Source: Melastoma dodecandrum
Lineage: Eukaryota > Streptophyta > Magnoliopsida > Myrtales > Melastomataceae
Assembly (NCBI GenBank): GCA_029817715.1
Contig: JARUPY010000495.1
Location: 496,001 to 560,000, forward strand
Direction of reading: 5' to 3'
DNA length: 64,000 bases
Shown here in pieces: positions 58,181 through 64,000 of this stretch. How positions within the stretch are numbered: position 1 is the first letter of the stretch; every line of letters starts with the position of its first letter. Under the pieces are notes generated by a model. The model ran no database searches. It saw only the letters and a list, made by a program, of their open reading frames with translations, and was not told where the DNA came from. The position numbers and the translations under genes are program-made.

Positions 58181-60166
58181 CTAGCGTCCCTCAGTGATGA
58201 TCGAAATGCTCGATGGCCCGCTGGAACAAACCAATGGGGTCGGTACATTATATACTGCAACGGGCATCTCGTTTGGAAGGTCGGGAAGATCGGCCTCAAA
58301 ATTAAGGAACCGGATCGCTTGTCTTATTGATGGCCTCTGGCTCTGATCTGGATGAGCACACCACAACCCGACCAGCAAGAGACGCTTGACCTGTATCTTG
58401 TCGGAATCCGATGTCATCTTCTCATCCGCTGCTGTCAGAATATTCCCGCTTCCGTGGAGACCCCATACCCATGCAACCAGACCAGGCATCATCGAGGATG
58501 TGTTCTTGATCGTCCTGTCCGTCGCTCTTCTCCCTGTTGCAATCTCCAGCACCACCACACCAAAACCATAGACGTCTGATTCTTTTGAAGCTTTCCCCAT
58601 GGCCATGTACTCTGGGGCAAGGTACCCGAGCGTCCCGGCCAGTCCAGTCGTCTGTGGACCGAGCTCGTGGTCCATCAACCGAGCCAATCCGAAATCCCCC
58701 AGTTTCACATTGAAGTTCGAGTCTAGCATTACGTTGCTGCTCTTTATGTCACGGTGTATGACACATTTTTCCCACTCTTCGTGTAGATATAGTAATGCCG
58801 AGGCCAGCCCAAGGCAAATCTTGTACCTCGTCGGCATAAAAAGAGGGGCCCGTTTCCCAAAGAGATGAGAGTCGAGGCTTCCATTGGGCATGAACTCGTA
58901 AATGAGGAGGAATTCGTTGCTGTCGTGACACCAACCGATGAGTTGCACCAAGTTCCGGTGCCTCAGGCTGCTGATTACCTTCACCTCGCTAAAGAATTCT
59001 TGGATGCCCTGTTTAGAGCCTTGTGAGAACTTCTTTACTGCGACTGGTATGTCCAAATCTAATAAGTATCCCTTGTACACGGGCCCGAATCCTCCTTCTC
59101 CCAGCTTCTGCTCGCTTGAGAAGTTGTTTGTTGCTGAAGCGAGATCTTTGTATGTGTAGCTCCTTGGTCCTGCTCCTCGTTCTAGGTCTTTGTTGATAGA
59201 CGTTGAGTTTGTGGCCTCTGCAGCCTTCTCCTTCATCCTAGTTTTCCTTCTTCTGTTGCTCCTCAACTCAAATGCGCCGATGAGGAGAAGGATCAAGAAT
59301 ACGATTGAAGCACTTACTCCGGTTGCAATCTTTGTCCACTTCGATTTTTGACTTCTAGTATTCGATTTCTGACTGCTAGGATCCTTTATGACCAACTTTG
59401 ACGAAAAATCCCACGAATGGAGCGTGTGTCGTTCCGTGTAATAACCGGTAGCAGCTGAGAAGCCGATTTTGACCCACTCCGGAAGAACAGTCCTCAGGTC
59501 CACTGGGTACAAAAGGCTCGTGGTTTCATTCGGATTTGGCGTGGTCTCGTAGCTCCATGAAACTATTAAATTCATCGTGGAGGCATTATATGAGATGGTA
59601 ACATCGATTGTGTCTCCACTGTGGTAAGTGACGTTCCAGGGTACCGTGACGTTCGAAGAGATTGAGTTCTGGTTGATTCCAACATGTGCGTAGTCCGGAT
59701 CCCATGCCTGATTACCATACGGATCGAACTCGACATGAATGATCTGGTTCCTCGAGGAGTCTCTGTAAGTCGTGTTGTACAGGCCTAGGAACCCGCCGTT
59801 GGAATTCACTGGGATCTGGAACCCCAAAGGGGCCATGAAGAAGGCGAAACCGGAATCATAACAAACACGGCTCCCTACATCGATCGTGAAGGCGAAGTGG
59901 GTGGTGAAATCATAGAGCCCCCCGGAGCTCGAGTCCCATAACCGGACCCTCTCGTTGAAGGTGACATGGCCGACGCGCCAACTTTGGTTCTGGTCCGTCA
60001 TGTCCACGGCCCCATCGTCTGGATGCGCATCCCCTCCGTACGAGACGGTGGTTGATGCTGGGTCGAATTGAGATATGTTGAACAGCAAGGGATTACCCGG
60101 GTGAGCTAGGAAGACTACGACCAAAGGAACAATGGCAGCTCTCAACATATTTTTCTTGAGTGACAT
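58181..60166 (-). CDS. L-type lectin-domain receptor-like kinase (IX-type), intact
   Basis: A single exon, 661 residues from the ATG at 60166. A signal peptide-like N-terminus (MLRAAIVPLVVVFLAHPG) leads to a legume-lectin domain (about 27-255: FNISQFDPAST, GLYDFTTHFAFTIDVGS, FLGLYN, HVEFDPYGNQAWDP), one membrane span (about 280-301, IATGVSASIVFLILLLIGAF), a juxtamembrane region and a kinase domain (about 353-625) with GEGGFG, VAVKK, HRDIKSSNVMLD, DFGLAR and APEY all present, so it should be catalytically active. The kinase has the RD motif. It would act at the plasma membrane as a Ser/Thr receptor kinase; family members act in immunity and development. Lectin kinases are normally intronless, as here. 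A longer reading to 60211 would need a non-ATG start. An upstream ATG at 60215 is out of frame. Confidence 0.94.
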   Translation of the reverse strand: MSLKKNMLRAAIVPLVVVFLAHPGNPLLFNISQFDPASTTVSYGGDAHPDDGAVDMTDQNQSWRVGHVTFNERVRLWDSSSGGLYDFTTHFAFTIDVGSRVCYDSGFAFFMAPLGFQIPVNSNGGFLGLYNTTYRDSSRNQIIHVEFDPYGNQAWDPDYAHVGINQNSISSNVTVPWNVTYHSGDTIDVTISYNASTMNLIVSWSYETTPNPNETTSLLYPVDLRTVLPEWVKIGFSAATGYYTERHTLHSWDFSSKLVIKDPSSQKSNTRSQKSKWTKIATGVSASIVFLILLLIGAFELRSNRRRKTRMKEKAAEATNSTSINKDLERGAGPRSYTYKDLASATNNFSSEQKLGEGGFGPVYKGYLLDLDIPVAVKKFSQGSKQGIQEFFSEVKVISSLRHRNLVQLIGWCHDSNEFLLIYEFMPNGSLDSHLFGKRAPLFMPTRYKICLGLASALLYLHEEWEKCVIHRDIKSSNVMLDSNFNVKLGDFGLARLMDHELGPQTTGLAGTLGYLAPEYMAMGKASKESDVYGFGVVVLEIATGRRATDRTIKNTSSMMPGLVAWVWGLHGSGNILTAADEKMTSDSDKIQVKRLLLVGLWCAHPDQSQRPSIRQAIRFLNFEADLPDLPNEMPVAVYNVPTPLVCSSGPSSISIITEGR

Positions 60167-60230
60167 AATTGGTTTTTCTTTGAGTAATGTTTTTGCTAAT
60201 GTTGCTAGCAATCATGCGTCTCTTTGGATG

Positions 60231-60238
60231 TATAAATA
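60231..60238 (-). promoter_or_regulatory. Putative TATA box of the lectin receptor kinase
   Basis: TATTTATA on the minus strand, 65 bases before the start codon. The same TATAAATAAT context (plus reading) is kept in the partial copy near 47307-47322, which supports a role. Confidence 0.5.
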
Positions 60239-60406
60239 ATCAGTGGCAAGCAAAACAGCAAACAATCGAAAGTGAAATTCGTGGAAATTGGGCATCATGT
60301 GTTGTTGTCGAGAATAAAGCAGATTTAACCAACCCCATTGGGCTGAGTCCAAGTCAATTTTTTTTTTTACTTGGGGAACGCTTCAGGGAATGTCGGCAAA
60401 GATTAT

Positions 60407-60566
60407 TGGTAACTAAATGTGGGTTAGTCTAAGTGGTAAGGAGTTGGATTCACTTAAGGAGGTTCGAAACGTAGCTATCCCTGTTGAGGTACTCACCCAC
60501 CATAATCATATGTCCTATTCAGATCGATTTCGGATTAGTCGGAACAACGCCAGACGGGCAACAAAA
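60407..60566 (+). mobile_element. tRNA-derived SINE in the lectin-kinase upstream region
   Basis: It has an A-box-like TAGTCTAAGTGGTAAGG (from 60425) and a B-box GGTTCGAAAC (60461-60470), spaced as in a tRNA promoter, then a GGATTAGTCGG word near the end, a hallmark of many plant SINE tails. AAAGATTAT flanks it at 60398-60406 and 60567-60575. The partial kinase copy lacks the segment (47505-47530). It does not fold as a normal tRNA, so it is not called a tRNA gene. Confidence 0.7.
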
Positions 60567-60834
60567 AAAGATTATCACTAGCTTTTTCCAAAGTCGATTT
60601 TCCTTTTTGATGGCAGTGCCCACCATTTCCCGCGTTGTACTATTCCCATTAGCGATGACAATTCAATCAGGAAAAAGCATAAACACCGTGGAAAGTTAAG
60701 TCCAGAACTCGGCCCAGTTTGCTGAGGAAATCCTGTGAAGTCCGTTTGTTAAATATTGACGCGTTGTACTAAAAAAATTTAAGGATATTCATAATCTTCT
60801 ATTATTGTCTCGAATTTATCCTTTTCGGTGGAGA

Positions 60835-61120
60835 GAATCACCGAGAGGTGCAAGAAAGAGTTGTACATGGTTATGTCATGTAATTGACAAGGAGAAAGTC
60901 GAAGCTGCGGCAATCAGCCTACTTTCAGTGGTGAGATCTGTTTTTGTGGGCCAGTTAGGCAAAACATGATGCAACAAGAGACTAGAACGACAGATCATGC
61001 AATATTTAACGCACAACGAGACGCTCCGTTTGGAACTATTACAGAAGGGATCACAAACTCCTCCTTTCGACGGGGACACCCTTCCTAAAGCAGCTTCGAG
61101 GATGAGAACGTCTGAACTTG
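60835..61120. repeat. Duplicated block of the kinase/malic-enzyme unit, copy B
   Basis: Counterpart of 48885-49345 (see there). No coding region is shared by both copies. Confidence 0.7.
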
Positions 61121-61539
61121 TGCGAGTGAAAATCAGGCAGGCAATGAAAATTAGTCTTAATGTTTTGACATGTCTTGTAAGTTGTCAAGGCATGCAATGA
61201 AAACCATGCACAGAAGTTCCCCGCCATGTTCGGCAGTAAACAACAAAGGGTTTGTATTCGATTTATCTCAAAACTATTCCGGTACATTATATTCATCGAG
61301 ATTCAAATTGTTAAATTGACATAAAATCAATGGTTTTATGGTTATTTATAAGGCAAAGATTACGTTCTTACATATGCATCGATCCTATGTCTTTTCTCGT
61401 TATAGGATAGACGCCTTGCACGACGAAAACACGAACTTGAATAACAATGTTTTCAAGTAGGAAGTAGCTATAGAACATTTCTAAAGAGTCAAGGAGATAA
61501 CAAAGAATTTTAAGGACAAACTATGCTGAGACAGGAGAG
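61121..61539. other. Spacer, no gene recognised
   Basis: AT-rich; nothing recognised. Confidence 0.35.
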
Positions 61540-62067
61540 AAGGTATTCGTACGAGAGGAAACGTCCGTACACGTGTAACGTTAACCTTACAAATATTTGC
61601 ACAGAAGATATTTCTTAATCTTGAAGCCCTATCTTTTGTAGCTGTGCTCTGACTTGTACTTATCAAGTGATACGCAAACTTGCAAATCAACTACTTGAAG
61701 GGAATATATTTTTATTTAAAGTTAAACGTAATGAGAAGATTTGTATTTTCATTTGAACAGTTGCTGACAAATTAGAGTGACAATTCTTCTAATTTGTTTT
61801 GTATTACTACAGTTAGAGTGAAGTTGTGTGTCTTTGATGGATAATTATCTCATTCAAAAAGTAATGATAAAAAAACAGCCGCAGGAGTTGTGGTGTTTTA
61901 TGAGTATCATGTATTTAAACTTCATCCTTAATCATTGAGCATGTTGTAAGAGGGATTTCTTTTATTCCTGTATTTTTATCTTTGGTTCTCTGGTAGAATC
62001 TTGCATGCCATTAAAAGTGCATCGCCATGCCTGTGAGTAGTCAGGTTTTTCTTCGTTTTACAAAACT
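61540..62067 (+). repeat. Duplicated block, malic-enzyme unit B (left part)
   Basis: Counterpart of 33485-34067, with short indels. Confidence 0.85.
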
Positions 62068-64000
62068 AGCATTGCAAGAAAAACGCCTAGAAGGTGATGA
62101 TTATATTTCTGTTATTGATGATCTCATGGAAGCTGTGTTCACTCGTTGGCCTAATGTGATTGTACATGTATCTTCACATGCTTGAACTTGTTTGAAAAGT
62201 AATTATGTGGTGTTTACCTGGATGAACTAATGCATCTTTGCAAGCAGTTTGAAGATTTCCAAAGTAATTGTAGCATTATCGCAACACATACAGAATGTTT
62301 AATGATGATGTCAAGGTCAGACATTTCTCTTGTCCCTATAGAGTATTTTGGGTACATCTCTGATCCTTCGTTGTTTCCTTGTAGTATTTTGTGCTCTTGG
62401 GAGTAATGGTTCTTTCCTCCCAGACCAAGACAGAAGGACGCTAATAGGAATCAATATATACCTGAGTTTCTTTATTTGAAAAAAACTAGACTCTTGATAA
62501 AAGAAACAGGCATTGAGGGCTTTTATTTATTTTTCATTTGAAGGCTACATTAGGAATATAATCCGGTAAGGGATACACAGCCTGATGGGAAGTGAATGGG
62601 AATAGATTCTTCCGTTAGTGCATCATTCGTTTTTATTGTGATCAGTAGCATTTTACGAGCACACTTAAAATACAAGTGTCAATCTATGTACGAATTTCAA
62701 CGTTGTAGGGAATGCCTCCTTTTTTCATCTAAATTTAGTTTAACTTGGATTAAAAGTAAAGATTACCAATATTTTAGATGACTATTGTTCCATGTCACCA
62801 CACATTAGTCTTTAGAATTTTTAACTGATTTTGGTTTAAGCATGAAGAATCTATATCTTTGTTGCAACAAGGATTATGAGATCATACTACCGACAGCTAG
62901 CATACTCAGAAAACACTTTTCTGTTGTGGTTAAAATATGAGAATTGTTGTTTGAAGAAAATTATTTTGCCAACCAATTTCAATGGTAATATGTAATGACA
63001 GGGAACGGCTGGAGTTGCAATTGCTGGTCGTTTAGGAGCAGTAAGAGCTCAAGGAAGGGTCATGATTGGCTTCCCGAAAATGAAAATTGTTGTTGTTGCC
63101 TCCTTTCATATTGATTTCCAATGTTGTCTGCTGTAGTTAGTCGCTGTCTTGGCTGTTTTTGGAAGACGTGAAGCTACTACCGCATAATTGACCCCTATCT
63201 TAATGTCGCGGTTCCGAACGACGACACTTGGATATTACGATAAATTATTTTTAAGTGTGTGAAAGATGCGGTTCTCAACCCCTTTTTCTATTAATGGTGG
63301 GTTTTCTAACTGCGTCATTCACACACTTAGAATAAAATTTCTCATAGTGTGCTAGTGTCGCCATCGAAAACCGTGACACTAAGTTGAGGTTCAAAGACGT
63401 GGTTTCCAACAGTGTCATTGCCCACCCAAACTAATGTCGTGGTTGGAAACCATGTCTTATTTGTAAATTGTGCACTTCCAGACATTGAGAGCGCTATTTT
63501 GAGAGTTTCTCAAACTAAACCATATTTCGTAAATTTTGTTTAAAACTAAAACAAATATCCTGTTTTTCGGTACCAATTATGAATTAGGCATGCCAGATAA
63601 GTATTTCTGACATTTTTAAAGAGAAATTATATTTGCCTTCATGGGAAAATCGCTGATTACCTTGTGGGACCAAGTGAGATAAGTAAAGCCTGATGTGCTA
63701 CTTGGTTTGTCAGCTGTTGGACTTTTCTCCATGGAGGTATAGAAGTTGTTCCAACCTCTTAGTTATCACTGCAATGCTGTAATTCTAGACATACAAGGCC
63801 ATTATCTTGTTTTCCAACATCTGCCTTATTTGCTTTTTATTCCTTGAAGTGGGAAAGAACTAAGGGAAGGATATATTCCCAGTTATCTTGTCATGGTAAT
63901 CCTGACAAAATATGTTGAGGAATAATCCCCCAGAGAAAGTCCTTTCCCAAAATCCACTTCCTTGACGACCAAGAGTAGAACATGTCATGACAGTTCTCAG
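62068..64000 (+). pseudogene. NADP-dependent malic enzyme, second partial copy (runs off the window)
   Basis: Exon pieces: about 62068-62165 (LEGDDYISVIDDLMEAVFTR), 62222-62320 (QFEDFQ, with the WAFKLLQR part deleted), about 63000-63100 (GTAGVAIAGRLGAVRAQGRV, then MIGFPKMKIVVVA, frame intact here) and 63672-63737 (KPDVLLGLSAVGLFSME, ending at a donor AG|GTATAG). It aligns with 34068-44540 of the first copy once the 8.5-kb element is removed, and is almost identical over the last 450 bases. The region between KIVVVA and KPDVLL (NADP-binding GAGSAG segment) is missing in both copies. It contains the ancestral empty site for the gypsy element near 62577. Confidence 0.88.
62629..62705. other. Inverted counterpart of 43145-43219
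   Basis: Reverse complement of the segment in the first malic-enzyme copy, with collinear flanks (CATCATT before, AGGGAATGCCTC after). Confidence 0.85.

Noticed and set aside
60418..60490. Possible tRNA gene
   Set aside because: A- and B-box-like words are present, but no acceptor stem or normal cloverleaf is apparent; flanking duplications fit a SINE better.

Overview
The window is nuclear DNA of a flowering plant, most likely a woody eudicot. Its genes are plant-specific types: DUF4220/DUF594 membrane proteins, a P-class PPR protein, a LEA_2/NHL-type protein and an L-type lectin receptor kinase. GT-AG introns, Ty3/gypsy LTR retrotransposons with plant-type primer sites, a tRNA-derived SINE and long AT-rich spacers support this. 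The species cannot be fixed by eye. No CRISPR array, rRNA gene or intact tRNA gene was seen.

Layout. (1) About 0.8-24.6 kb is a duplicated DUF4220 locus. Copy 1 (2943-6390) is broken only by a 1007-bp solo LTR in exon 2, flanked by the 5-bp duplication GGTAG. Copy 2 (18906-21410) is an intact two-exon gene for 675 residues. A third copy is a 5' fragment at 9490-9887. The shared 5' flank (about 820-2600 and 10997-12553) is split in copy 2 by an LTR fragment and a 5'-truncated chromodomain gypsy element (12554-17622). Between the copies lie a TRIM-like LTR relic, a PPR pseudogene and an SF3B1 HEAT-repeat fragment. After copy 2 come an LTR and a 1035-bp tandem duplication.

(2) 24.6-33.2 kb is quieter and holds an orphan exon-like frame (about 25453-25593), a two-exon LEA_2 gene (28315-29026, minus) and an intact intronless PPR gene (31736-33172, minus).

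(3) 33.5-64 kb is built from a duplicated unit containing a lectin receptor kinase (minus) next to NADP-malic enzyme sequence (plus). One malic enzyme pseudogene (34068-46656) carries an 8457-bp Tat-like gypsy element and a separate solo LTR in its introns. The second copy (62068 to the window end) lacks the large element and serves as the empty-site control. The complete kinase gene is at 58181-60166. Its partial copy (47077-47301) is cut by an LTR end. Two foldback elements (47649-48413 and 56194-57691) and a short-LTR element (49792-51410) fill the space between.

How the genes relate. The surviving candidates (DUF4220 copy 2, LEA_2 protein, PPR, lectin receptor kinase) do not form a pathway. 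The DUF4220, LEA_2 and kinase families are often tied to defence or stress at membranes, while the PPR gene probably serves organelle RNA. The main story is how tandem duplication, LTR insertion, LTR-LTR recombination and foldback elements have remodelled the locus. One LTR family with TG...CA ends, 5-bp duplications and internal short repeats is present at least four times, in both orientations.
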